A DNA stretch of 64,000 nt. Origin: JACQFV01 sp964593585. GTDB lineage: Bacteria; Zixibacteria; MSB-5A5; WJJR01. The notes under the pieces are model-generated. The model did not search any database, was not told the origin of the DNA, and saw only the letters and a program-made list of their open reading frames with translations. The stretch spans positions 155,236-219,235 of the forward strand of contig CAZQIZ010000001.1 of assembly GCA_964593585.1 (NCBI GenBank), read 5' to 3'. Each line of letters opens with the position of its first letter. Position 1 is the first letter of the stretch. This document shows, in pieces, positions 38,895 to 47,109 of this stretch. A program made the position numbers and the translations under genes.

Positions 38895-39485
38895 TTACGT
38901 TCGCGCAAGTCGCAACCGCAGATGCCGCTTCACGTCCGGCCACTCGGTGGCGAGGATGCTGTACATCACCGAATCGCGCACCGTGCCGTCGCGGCGCAGT
39001 TGGTGATGGCGGATGACGCCGTCTTTCTTTGCGCCCAGACGCTCGATGGCTCGCTGCGACGCAAAGTTGAAGTTGTCGGTGCGCAGGCCGACCACCTGGC
39101 AGCCGACCGTCTCGAAGGCGTGGGTCAATAGCAGCAATTCGCAGGCGGTGTTGACGTAGGAGCGCTGCCAGCGCTCGGCATACCAGGTGTAGCCGATTTC
39201 GACGCGGTCCACGGCCGGGAGGATGTCATGATAGCGTGTGCTGCCGATCAGCGTCCCGCCGGCCAGCTCGCGCACCGCCCACGGCAGCATGTGCCCGGCC
39301 CGTTGGCCGTCCAGTGCTTTGGCGATGTAGTCGCCAACCTGCGCCGGCTCGGGCACCGCGGTGAACCAGAGTTCCCAGAGACGGCCGTCGGCGACCGCGG
39401 CGCGCAGACCCTCTTCGTGTTCCGGACCCAGCGGCTCCAGACGGACCCCATGGCCTTCGAGCAAGGTGGGGGACAGCGCAATCAT
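38895..39485 (-). CDS. GNAT N-acetyltransferase (RimJ/RimL-like)
   Basis: The 196-aa protein resembles RimJ/RimL acetyltransferases: LEGHGVRLEPLGPEHEEGL at the start, GTLIGSTRYHDI and EIGYTWYAERWQRSYVNTAC in the acetyl-CoA region, and NFASQRAIERLGAKKDGV near the end. ATG 39485 is chosen because homology-like sequence begins there; an upstream in-frame ATG at 39596 would cross the truB promoter. It is divergent from truB. Confidence 0.85.
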   Translation of the reverse strand: MIALSPTLLEGHGVRLEPLGPEHEEGLRAAVADGRLWELWFTAVPEPAQVGDYIAKALDGQRAGHMLPWAVRELAGGTLIGSTRYHDILPAVDRVEIGYTWYAERWQRSYVNTACELLLLTHAFETVGCQVVGLRTDNFNFASQRAIERLGAKKDGVIRHHQLRRDGTVRDSVMYSILATEWPDVKRHLRLRLART

Positions 39486-39550
39486 AATGGCAGTATAGCG
39501 TATCGAAGCCGGTGAAGGTAAGCACGCTGACAGCCGATCCGTCCGCATTT

Positions 39551-39559
39551 TGCTATATT
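39551..39559 (+). promoter_or_regulatory. Extended -10 promoter of truB, possibly leaderless
   Basis: TGcTATATT (39551-39559) is an extended -10 box. It ends only eight bases before the truB ATG at 39568, so a transcript starting at the usual distance would have almost no leader. No Shine-Dalgarno is visible between. A weak CTGACA lies at 39527-39532. Confidence 0.45.
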
Positions 39560-39567
39560 GGCCGGCG

Positions 39568-40500
39568 ATGGATGATGTCTCCGGCATCCTGCCCATCGAT
39601 AAACCGGTGGGTATGACATCGCACGACGTGGTGGATGTTGTGCGGCGGGTCTATGGCATCCGGCGGGTCGGGCACACCGGCACGCTCGACCCGGCGGCGT
39701 CGGGGCTGCTGCTTTTGGTCGTGGGACGCGCCACCCGCATCGCGCCGTGGCTTTCGTCGCAGACGAAGACCTACTACGCGGGCGTCACCTTCGGCGCGAC
39801 CTCCGATTCGGGCGACGCCGATGGTCTGATCACTTCGACCGGCGGTGTGCCGCCGAGTGTGGAGTCGCTGGCGAGTCTGTGCGAGGCACTGGTCGGCGAG
39901 GTCGAACTGGCGGTGCCGGCGCTGGCCTCGGTGCGCAGCGGCGGACGGCGGCGCTATGAACTTGCGCATGCAGGAGAGGCTGTCCCCATCCTGACGCGCG
40001 CCAACCGCATCGACGCCCTCGATCTGTTGGCCTATGATCCGCCGCGCGCCGAACTGCGGGTGCGTTGTTCGAGCGGTACCTATATCCGATCGCTGGCGGA
40101 AGCGATGGGGGAGAAGGCGGGATGCGGGGCCTACCTGCATGCGTTGCGCCGCGAGGCAATCGGCGCGTCGCGGGTCGAAGGGGCCTTTGGCCTCGATTAT
40201 CTGGCCGCGCGCGCGGCGCTTGGCGAAGAGCTGCCCGCCCCCGAAGCGATCGATGATTATCTTGCGTTGCCGGTGGTCGAAGTCGCTGCCGAAGCCGACA
40301 GAGTCATTCATCACGGGCAGCCGTTGACCGGCGCAATGGTGACTCGGGTGATCAGCGAGTTCGCCGCCGGCGCCGATCTGGCCATCAGTGTGGAAGGCTA
40401 CGGCGTCGCCGCCATCGGCAAGGCGCTGGTGGATTCAAAAGCAATAGGTCCAATCGGACCTATTGGACCTATTCTTTCCTACCGATGCGTGCTCATTTGA
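39568..40500 (+). CDS. truB: tRNA pseudouridine(55) synthase
   Basis: The 310-aa enzyme makes pseudouridine 55 in the T loop of tRNAs. GILPIDKPVGMTSHDVV and RVGHTGTLDPAASGLLLL contain the conserved catalytic Asp in GTLDP. YELAHAGEAV and SSGTYIRSLAEAMG follow. A PUA-like end is present. The last residues (GPIGPIGPI) are encoded by a palindromic repeat at 40443-40473. The gene overlaps ribF by 16 bases, the standard truB-ribF-rpsO-pnp order. Confidence 0.95.
   Translation: MDDVSGILPIDKPVGMTSHDVVDVVRRVYGIRRVGHTGTLDPAASGLLLLVVGRATRIAPWLSSQTKTYYAGVTFGATSDSGDADGLITSTGGVPPSVESLASLCEALVGEVELAVPALASVRSGGRRRYELAHAGEAVPILTRANRIDALDLLAYDPPRAELRVRCSSGTYIRSLAEAMGEKAGCGAYLHALRREAIGASRVEGAFGLDYLAARAALGEELPAPEAIDDYLALPVVEVAAEADRVIHHGQPLTGAMVTRVISEFAAGADLAISVEGYGVAAIGKALVDSKAIGPIGPIGPILSYRCVLI
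40443..40473. repeat. Palindromic repeat inside the 3' end of truB
   Basis: AATAGGTCC (40443-40451) pairs with GGACCTATT (40456-40464) around AATC, and GGACCTATT is then repeated (40465-40473) before CTTTCC. It encodes the GPIGPIGPI tail of TruB and lies just before the ribF start. Confidence 0.7.
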
Positions 40501-41459
40501 ATTCGCCGATTCCCGACCTTTTGCGCATTCCGCTTCTGACGGATGCGGCGGACGCGCGCCCGTCGGCGCCGCCGGTGGTCTGCGTCGGCACTTTCGATGG
40601 TGTTCATCGCGGCCACCAGCAGGCCATCGCCGTGGCGCGCCATCATGCCGACCGTCTGCAGGCCCCGCTCTGGATTCTCAGTTTTCATCCGCATCCGCGC
40701 ACGGTGGTCAATTCCGGCCATGCGCCGCGTCTGCTCACCTTGCCCGAAGAACGCGCCGCGCTCTTCCAGCGCTATGGCGCCGACGGCGTGGTGATTCAGC
40801 ACTTCGATGCCGCCTTCGCTGCGCTAAGCGCCGATGAATTCTTCCGCGACGTTGTTGCCGGCGCGCTGCAGGCCCGGATGCTGGTCGCGGGAGCAGACTT
40901 CCGCTTCGGCAAAGGACGGCAAGGCGACGGCGACTGGCTGCGCTATCGAAGCGGGCACCTACCGGATGGGGTGGAGATTGTCGAACTGCTCGATGATGCC
41001 CCGGGGTACAAAGTCGGATCCGCCGAGATTCGTAACGCATTGATGGACAATGCCTTTGATCGTGCCATTGAACTTCTCGGTCACCCCTACCCAGTGACTG
41101 GCGAAGTGGTGCCGGGCCTGAGAAAGGGGCGGGAGATCGGATATCCCACTTGGAATCTGGCCCTGCCGCAAGTTAAATTGCCACCGCCAGTTGGGGTGTA
41201 TGCCGGATGGACTTTCCGGCAAACGCCGCGGCCGGGCATGGCGTATTATGGTTCTAACCCGACGTTCGGGGGGCAAGCACCGCGTTTGGAGATCAATATC
41301 CTCGCCGGTTCTGCGGAAGAGCGATCGCCTCGCCATCCGACCGAATGCTTCTGGTTAACCGAGTTCATCCGTCCGGAAGTGGCCTTTGCCGATCCGGCGG
41401 AGTTGATTCGCCAATTGGCTGACGACGAACGGACGGTTCGTCGACGGCTTGGGGGTTAA
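40485..41459 (+). CDS. ribF: Bifunctional riboflavin kinase/FMN adenylyltransferase
   Basis: The 324-aa enzyme converts riboflavin to FMN and FAD. The adenylyltransferase half has VCVGTFDGVHRGHQQ and FHPHPRTV. The kinase half has GEVVPGLRKGREIGYPTWNL and YYGSNPTFGG, ending in the usual RPEVAFADPAELIRQLADD. ATG 40485 lies within the truB end. No strong Shine-Dalgarno is seen, so translation is probably coupled. Confidence 0.95.
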   Translation: MRAHLNSPIPDLLRIPLLTDAADARPSAPPVVCVGTFDGVHRGHQQAIAVARHHADRLQAPLWILSFHPHPRTVVNSGHAPRLLTLPEERAALFQRYGADGVVIQHFDAAFAALSADEFFRDVVAGALQARMLVAGADFRFGKGRQGDGDWLRYRSGHLPDGVEIVELLDDAPGYKVGSAEIRNALMDNAFDRAIELLGHPYPVTGEVVPGLRKGREIGYPTWNLALPQVKLPPPVGVYAGWTFRQTPRPGMAYYGSNPTFGGQAPRLEINILAGSAEERSPRHPTECFWLTEFIRPEVAFADPAELIRQLADDERTVRRRLGG

Positions 41460-41494
41460 GCAACAAACACACTGTTCTTAGAAGGAGACAGCCA

Positions 41495-41764
41495 GTGCCC
41501 GTCACAAAGGAAAAGAAGCAGGCGATCGTGAAGGCCTACCGCCTCCACGACTCCGACACCGGTTCACCGGAAGTGCAGATCGCGCTGTTGTCGGCGCGGA
41601 TCAACGAGGTGACCACACATCTGGAGACCCACAAGACCGACTTTTCGTCGCGTCGCGGCCTCCTGAAACTCGTAGGGCAGCGGCGGCGGTTGCTGAATTA
41701 TCTGCGCGACACCGATATTGCGGCGTACCGCACGTTGCTGGACAATCTTAACCTGCGCAAGTAA
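41495..41764 (+). CDS. rpsO: 30S ribosomal protein S15
   Basis: The 89-aa protein has all S15 marks: DTGSPEVQIALLSARI, LETHKTDFSSRRGLLKLVGQ and RRRLLNYLRDTD. It starts with GTG, preceded eight bases earlier by GAAGGAG. S15 binds 16S rRNA and organises the platform of the small subunit. Confidence 0.98.
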   Translation: MPVTKEKKQAIVKAYRLHDSDTGSPEVQIALLSARINEVTTHLETHKTDFSSRRGLLKLVGQRRRLLNYLRDTDIAAYRTLLDNLNLRK

Positions 41765-41765
41765 C

Positions 41766-41816
41766 CTTGCGCCATCGGGCGGGGGGGATCGTCTCGTTTC
41801 AGCGCCGCGGCGCAAG
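41766..41816 (+). promoter_or_regulatory. Hairpin leader between rpsO and pnp
   Basis: CTTGCGCC (41766-41773) pairs with GGCGCAAG (41809-41816), closing a 51-base structure right after the rpsO stop. In enterobacteria the rpsO-pnp leader is processed by RNase III for PNPase autoregulation; a similar role here is only a possibility. Confidence 0.35.
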
Positions 41817-41943
41817 TCCGCGACCCTGGCACGAGCCGTCCACCCCTCCTGAGCGGGTCTTCAAACCCGCGCGGCAGATCCCACCCGATGAAAACCGAAA
41901 GGACGCGTCCCACGGAGCGTGAGGCGCGTATCAGGTGTTCTAC

Positions 41944-44115
41944 ATGGAACGTATCCAGTTTGAACTGGGCGGCCGTCCGTTCTCTTTTGAGACGGGCCAT
42001 GTCGCCCGGCAGGCCAACGGGGCCGTGTTATGCCGTCATGGTGACACTGTGGTCCTGGCGGCGGTGGTCGTTTCCAAGGAAGGGATTCCCGACCGGGATT
42101 TCTTCCCGCTGACGGTCGACTATCGCGAAAAGGCCTACGCCGCCGGCAAGATTCCCGGCGGGTTCTTCAAGCGCGAGGGGCGCCCCACCGAGAAGGAGAC
42201 CCTCTCGGCGCGCATGATCGACCGGCCTCTGCGCCCGCTCTTCCCCGAGGGGTACACCAACGAGGTCCAAGTCCACGTCAACGTGCTCTCCTCCGACCAG
42301 CAGAACGACGCCGATGTGCTTGGCATCTGCGCGGCCGCCTGCGCGCTGGCGATCTCCGATATCCCCTTCGATCATCTGATCGCCGGGGTGCGGGTGGGTC
42401 GTGTGGACGGCAAGCTGGTCATCAATCCGACCGCCACAGAGCTCGAGGCCTCGGACATGAGTCTGGTGGTGGCCGGGACCGCGACCGACGTGATAATGGT
42501 CGAGGGCGGCTGCCTCGAAGTCTCCGAGGATGATCTTACCGAGGGGTTGCGCTTTGGTCTGGAGCACATCGGCCAGATCGTGCGCGCGGTGACCGAACTG
42601 AAGGCGAAAATCGGCAAGCCCAAGAGGCCGTTTACGCCGGCGCCGGTGGATAGCGAGCTCGATGCCGCGGTACGTCAATTGGCAGAGTCGCGTGTCAGCG
42701 AAGCCAACCAGATCACCGACAAAGCCGCCCGTGAAGACGCGGTGGCGCAGATCAAAGTCGATGTCCGCGCCGCGTTGGCCGAACGCTTCCCTGAGAAGGA
42801 GAAAGCGATCGGCGGCGTGATCGATCAAATCGAGTACGAGGACCTGCGTCGTCGCATCCTCAACGAAGGACGACGCGCCGATGGACGCAACCCCGACCAG
42901 ATCCGGCCGATCTCGGCCGAGGTCTGCTTCCTGCCGCGCACGCATGGTTCGGCGCTGTTTACCCGCGGGCAGACGCAGGCCCTGGCCGTCTGCACCCTCG
43001 GCACGAAGGTCGATGAGCAGCGTCTCGACAACATCATGGGCGAGACCACCAAAAGCTACATGCTGCATTACAATTTCCCGTCCTACTCGGTCGGCGAGGT
43101 GCGTCCGATCCGCGGGCCGGGACGGCGCGAGATCGGCCACGGAGCGCTGGCCGAACGCGCCATCCAGCCGGTCATCCCCAACGAGGAGATTTTCCCGTAC
43201 ACGATTCGCATCGTGTCCGACATTCTCGAGTCCAACGGCTCCTCGTCAATGGCCACCGTCTGCGCCGGCTCGCTGGCGTTGATGGACGCCGGCGTGCCGA
43301 TCAAGGCGCCGGTGGCCGGCATCGCCATGGGCCTCATCAAGGAAGGGGAGAAGTACGCCGTGTTGACCGACATCCTCGGCGTCGAAGACCATCTCGGCGA
43401 CATGGACTTCAAGGTCACCGGCACCCGCGAGGGGATCACCGCCTTCCAGATGGACCTGAAGATACAGGGGCTGAACTTCACCATCATGCGCGAGGCGCTG
43501 GAGAAGGCCAAGACCGCGCGTCTGCATGTGCTGGAGCGAATGGACACTGTGTTGCCGGCGCCGCGTCCGGAGCTGTCGCCGTATGCGCCGCGGATCATCA
43601 TCTTCCAGATCAAAGTCGACCAGATCGGCGCGGTGATCGGCCCCGGCGGCAAGAACATCCGGGCCATCACCGAGCAGACCGGCGCCAAAGTGGACATCGA
43701 GGACGACGGCACGATCATTGTCGCCTCGGTGGACGTCAACGCCGCCGAGACCGCCAAGAAGATGATCCTGGCGATGGTCGAAGAGCCCGAGCTGGATCAG
43801 GTCTACGAGGGCAAGGTGCGGCGCATCGCCGACTTCGGCGCCTTCGTTGAGATTCTTCCGGGCACCGACGGGCTGTTGCACATCTCTGAGATCGACTATA
43901 AGCGCACCGAGAAAGTCGAGGACGTCTTCAAGCTCGGTGACACAGTGCAGGTCAAGGTGATCGAAATCGACCCGTCGGGGAAGGTCCGGCTGTCGCGCAA
44001 GGCGCTCCTGCCGCGTCCGGAGGGGTATGTCGACCCGCCGAAGCGCGAGGGCGACGGGGGACGTCCCCGGCGCGATGGCGATCGCGGACGCCGTCCCGAG
44101 AGGCACCGTCGTTAA
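41944..44115 (+). CDS. pnp: Polyribonucleotide nucleotidyltransferase (PNPase)
   Basis: The 723-aa phosphorolytic 3'-5' exoribonuclease has two RNase PH domains (RPTEKETLSARMIDRPLRPL; RTHGSALFTRGQTQALAVCT). KH (IGAVIGPGGKNIRAI) and S1 (VYEGKVRRIADFGAFVEI) domains follow, and a basic Arg/Gly tail ends it. ATG 41944 has AGGTG six bases upstream; a GTG at 41935 is an alternative. Domain order and length are canonical. Confidence 0.97.
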   Translation: MERIQFELGGRPFSFETGHVARQANGAVLCRHGDTVVLAAVVVSKEGIPDRDFFPLTVDYREKAYAAGKIPGGFFKREGRPTEKETLSARMIDRPLRPLFPEGYTNEVQVHVNVLSSDQQNDADVLGICAAACALAISDIPFDHLIAGVRVGRVDGKLVINPTATELEASDMSLVVAGTATDVIMVEGGCLEVSEDDLTEGLRFGLEHIGQIVRAVTELKAKIGKPKRPFTPAPVDSELDAAVRQLAESRVSEANQITDKAAREDAVAQIKVDVRAALAERFPEKEKAIGGVIDQIEYEDLRRRILNEGRRADGRNPDQIRPISAEVCFLPRTHGSALFTRGQTQALAVCTLGTKVDEQRLDNIMGETTKSYMLHYNFPSYSVGEVRPIRGPGRREIGHGALAERAIQPVIPNEEIFPYTIRIVSDILESNGSSSMATVCAGSLALMDAGVPIKAPVAGIAMGLIKEGEKYAVLTDILGVEDHLGDMDFKVTGTREGITAFQMDLKIQGLNFTIMREALEKAKTARLHVLERMDTVLPAPRPELSPYAPRIIIFQIKVDQIGAVIGPGGKNIRAITEQTGAKVDIEDDGTIIVASVDVNAAETAKKMILAMVEEPELDQVYEGKVRRIADFGAFVEILPGTDGLLHISEIDYKRTEKVEDVFKLGDTVQVKVIEIDPSGKVRLSRKALLPRPEGYVDPPKREGDGGRPRRDGDRGRRPERHRR

Positions 44116-44142
44116 CGTCAATTCCGGTAGCTTCGACCGGCC

Positions 44143-44171
44143 GCACGGGGCGGGCTAAGCCCGCCCCGTGC
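44143..44171 (+). terminator. 13-bp hairpin after pnp
   Basis: GCACGGGGCGGGC (44143-44155) pairs perfectly with 44159-44171 around a taa loop. No T-run follows, so it may be a transcript-stabilising hairpin rather than a classical terminator. Confidence 0.5.
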
Positions 44172-44285
44172 ATGGCATTGGGCCGTCTCGACCCCGCCGC
44201 GTGTATATATTAAGTACGGCAATATCCGAGCGGGAGGCTCAAGATTGCCATCCCCACATTCCGAACTCCTGGATTGAGTGCACCT

Positions 44286-45605
44286 ATGCCATCTGAAATC
44301 GTCAAGAAGACCCAGCTGCCGTCCGGCCTGCGTGTTGTCACCGAATCCCTGCCCGATCGCGAGTCGGTCTCGCTGGGCATCTGGATCGAGGTGGGCTCGC
44401 GTCATGAGGACCTGAAGGTGGCGGGAGTCTCTCATTTTCTCGAACACATGGTCTTCAAGGGTACACCGACCCGTTCCGCCAAGCGGATCGCGACCGAACT
44501 GGAGCGGCTGGGCGGCGTGCTCAACGCATTCACCACTCGCGAGCACACCTGCTACCATGCGCGCCTGTTGAGCGACGATCTGCCGGTGGCGGTCGACCTG
44601 CTGTCCGACATCGCCACCCGCGCGACCATCCCCGGCCCCGAAGTGGTGAAGGAACGCAAGGTGATCGCCGAGGAGATCAAGGACACGCAGGACACGCCGC
44701 ACGAGCACATCCACGACGTCTTCGCCGAGCAGATGTGGCCTGACCATCCGATCGGCCGGCCGATCGCCGGATCCTTGGAAAGTGTAAGTCAGACCACCCG
44801 TGACTGGCTGGCGCAGCACCGCCGGTCGTTCTATCGTCCCGATCGTATCGTGGTGGCCGCCTCGGGCGCGCTGTCTCACAGCCGCCTGCTGGCGTTGGTG
44901 AAACGTCATCTCGAACTGCCCTCGCCGTCCGCCGCGCCGCCGTTGACGCCCGCGGTCAATGGCACGCGACCGCGGCGCGCTGTGATCGGCCGCGAGATCA
45001 ATCAGACCCATGTGCTGATCGGCTTCCCGACCTGGCCGTTTGTCGACAAGCGCCGTTACGCCGCGCTGGTGACCACCAACCTGATGGGTGGCGGGATGTC
45101 GTCGCGGCTGTTCCAGACCGTGCGCGAAAAGCGCGGGCTGGTGTATTCGATCTATGCCTTTCAGGACTCCTTTGTCGACACCGGGTTCTTCGCGGTCTAT
45201 TTCGCCTGCGACCCGGCCCAGGTGGTGGTCGCCTGCGATCTGGTCCTGGAGGAGTTGGGCAAACTGCGCCGCCACGCGATTCCGGCGACCGAGTTGCATG
45301 ATGCCCAATCGCAACTGAAGGGCAACCTGGCGCTGGGGTTGGAATCGACTTCCTCGCGCATGCACCGTTTGGCCCGTCACGAGCTGTACCTGGGCGGGTA
45401 TGTCGCGCCCAAGCAGACGATGCGTTCGATCGACAAGGTGACCGTGCGCGATGTCGCCGGCGTGGCGGCCGAGGCCTTCGTGCCGGAACGCGCGGCGGTC
45501 TCGATCCTCGGCCCTGTGGACCAGAGTCTGCTCGACCGGATCGACTGGGGACGTCTTGACAAAAAACCACGCCGCGCCCCGGTCACGCCGCGCGCGGCGG
45601 CGTAG
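44286..45605 (+). CDS. M16 family zinc peptidase (processing-peptidase-like)
   Basis: The 439-aa protein carries the inverted zinc motif HFLEHMVFKG (His50, Glu53, His54) and a distal Glu in ERKVIAEEIKD. The C-terminal half has the REKRGLVYSIYAF signature. M16 peptidases next to pnp are common (PqqL/YmxG type) and cleave small peptides. ATG 44286 is used; a TTG at 44274 is in frame but neither has a clear Shine-Dalgarno. A -10-like TATATT lies at 44206-44211. Confidence 0.9.
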   Translation: MPSEIVKKTQLPSGLRVVTESLPDRESVSLGIWIEVGSRHEDLKVAGVSHFLEHMVFKGTPTRSAKRIATELERLGGVLNAFTTREHTCYHARLLSDDLPVAVDLLSDIATRATIPGPEVVKERKVIAEEIKDTQDTPHEHIHDVFAEQMWPDHPIGRPIAGSLESVSQTTRDWLAQHRRSFYRPDRIVVAASGALSHSRLLALVKRHLELPSPSAAPPLTPAVNGTRPRRAVIGREINQTHVLIGFPTWPFVDKRRYAALVTTNLMGGGMSSRLFQTVREKRGLVYSIYAFQDSFVDTGFFAVYFACDPAQVVVACDLVLEELGKLRRHAIPATELHDAQSQLKGNLALGLESTSSRMHRLARHELYLGGYVAPKQTMRSIDKVTVRDVAGVAAEAFVPERAAVSILGPVDQSLLDRIDWGRLDKKPRRAPVTPRAAA

Positions 45606-45618
45606 GGCCGAAATCCGC

Positions 45619-45649
45619 TTGACGGGTCCTGTCCTGCTTCGGAGATTAT
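45619..45649 (+). promoter_or_regulatory. Candidate promoter of tRNA-Gly
   Basis: TTGACG (45619-45624) and GATTAT (45644-45649) lie just upstream of the tRNA. The spacing of 19 bp is longer than ideal, so this is only a candidate. Confidence 0.35.
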
Positions 45650-45662
45650 CGCCGCGTCACTT

Positions 45663-45734
45663 GCGGGCGTAATTCAGCGGTAGAATGCAAGCTTCCCAAG
45701 CTTGACGTCGTGGGTTCGATTCCCATCGCCCGCT
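45663..45734 (+). tRNA. tRNA-Gly (CCC)
   Basis: Acceptor arms GCGGGCG and CGCCCGC pair fully. The anticodon stem is CAAGC/GCTTG with loop TTCCCAA, giving anticodon CCC. The T arm reads GTGGG-TTCGATT-CCCAT. CCA is not encoded; a T-run follows directly. Confidence 0.93.
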
Positions 45735-45859
45735 TTTTTGGCTCGACACGGGGTGGGGTCCCGGATCCAATCAGCGATTTGGCGGTACAAGGTAAGGAGA
45801 GTTGTTCGTTCGGCTGCCCGCACGGCATCAAAGGTCATCCGGCAAACCGGAATGGGGTG

Positions 45860-46480
45860 ATGATATCCCGACGATGGACCGTCTGGCTTGTGGCCGCATC
45901 CTGCGCCGCAGGGATTCTCGCGGCCTGCGGCGATGATGAGGAATCCGTCTGCATCGGCGATGAGGCCGTGATTGTCGCCATCAACCCCGAATCGATCTGG
46001 ATCTACCGTGTCACCGACCGTGACACCGCCAACGCGATTGTGGACACGCACTCCGACACCATCATGATCGTCAAGGATACCATCGCCGACGGGGACCCTT
46101 GGTCGGTGACTTCCCTTGACGGCGAACTCTGGGCCAACCGCGGCGACGGATTCTGGGTCTGGAGCGATCCGCAAAGCGACGAGACCGCGCCCTATCTCCT
46201 GGCCCGTTTCCCGGCGGCGCTGGGACAGCAGTACGTTATTCCGGCCGGTGAGCTGGACAGCGACACCATGCTGGTGGCCGACATGATGGCCATTGTGCGC
46301 GTCCCCTACGGGCAATTCACTGCCATTACCTACCAGCAATCCAACGGCGGCGATGTGGTGTCGCTGCGTTATTTTGTCCGCGGCATCGGTCTGGTCAAGG
46401 AGATCGCGATCATCGGCACACCGCCCAATCAGGTGCTCCGGACCCGGGAACTGTTGAAATTCCGCACCGCCGGATGTTGA
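45860..46480 (+). CDS. Lipoprotein of unknown function, tandem copy 1
   Basis: The 206-aa protein has a lipobox (AAGILAACGDD) after a basic start. The body is acidic and shares a pattern with the next gene: a Cys soon after the anchor, IVAINPESIWIYRVTDRDTA near the start, a WVW turn and LLARFPAALGQQYVI in the middle. No known domain is recognised; a small beta-rich lipocalin-like fold is possible. It begins about 125 bp after the tRNA. The start is chosen for the signal peptide; the Shine-Dalgarno is weak. Confidence 0.6.
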   Translation: MISRRWTVWLVAASCAAGILAACGDDEESVCIGDEAVIVAINPESIWIYRVTDRDTANAIVDTHSDTIMIVKDTIADGDPWSVTSLDGELWANRGDGFWVWSDPQSDETAPYLLARFPAALGQQYVIPAGELDSDTMLVADMMAIVRVPYGQFTAITYQQSNGGDVVSLRYFVRGIGLVKEIAIIGTPPNQVLRTRELLKFRTAGC

Positions 46481-46481
46481 G

Positions 46482-47108
46482 ATGTCCAAAATGAGCCACC
46501 GTTGGATCCTCCTGGCCGTCGGCGCGCTCGCGCTGGCCGGCTGCGACGGGGACGATGACGCGCGGTTCTGTCTGGACGATCCGGCCGAGATCGTGTCGAT
46601 CGCTGAGGGCAATCGCTGGAATTACCGCATCCGCGAATTCGATTCCACCCACGCCCTCAATGCCACCCGCACGCAGCGTGTCGCGATTGTCGGCGACACC
46701 GTCATCGACAGTGAAACCTGGTACCGCATCGACACCGACGGGGACCGGGACTTTGCCTGGATTTTGCGCGACGATGGCCTGTGGGTCTGGTATGAGTTCG
46801 CCTATCCGACCAACAACCCGCCGTTCCGCATGGCGAAATTCCCGGCGGTGATCGGCGACGCCTGGGTGATCGAGCAGAACGGCCCGGATTACACCGTCAC
46901 CGTGATTGACACCGCCGCGGTGATGAGTGTGCCGGCCGGCGTCTTCTGGACTTGGCATTACCGCATGACCAACGAGACCGGCGACCTGATCCGGGACATC
47001 TATTTTGCGCCCGGTCTGGCTCGCGTGTATGAAGTCGCCACATCAACGCACCCGAACCCGCATACCCACGTGACCGAACTGACCGACTTCTCGTCACCCA
47101 ACTGCTGA
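46482..47108 (+). CDS. Lipoprotein of unknown function, tandem copy 2
   Basis: The 208-aa product has a lipobox (LALAGCDGDD) and aligns in outline with the upstream neighbour: IVSIAEGNRWNYRIREFDST, LWVWYEF, RMAKFPAVIGDAWVIEQ and a closing ELTDF ... C. The two genes are one base apart, so they look like a diverged tandem duplication translated from one message. Function is unknown; they probably sit in the outer membrane. Confidence 0.6.
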   Translation: MSKMSHRWILLAVGALALAGCDGDDDARFCLDDPAEIVSIAEGNRWNYRIREFDSTHALNATRTQRVAIVGDTVIDSETWYRIDTDGDRDFAWILRDDGLWVWYEFAYPTNNPPFRMAKFPAVIGDAWVIEQNGPDYTVTVIDTAAVMSVPAGVFWTWHYRMTNETGDLIRDIYFAPGLARVYEVATSTHPNPHTHVTELTDFSSPNC

Positions 47109-47109
47109 T

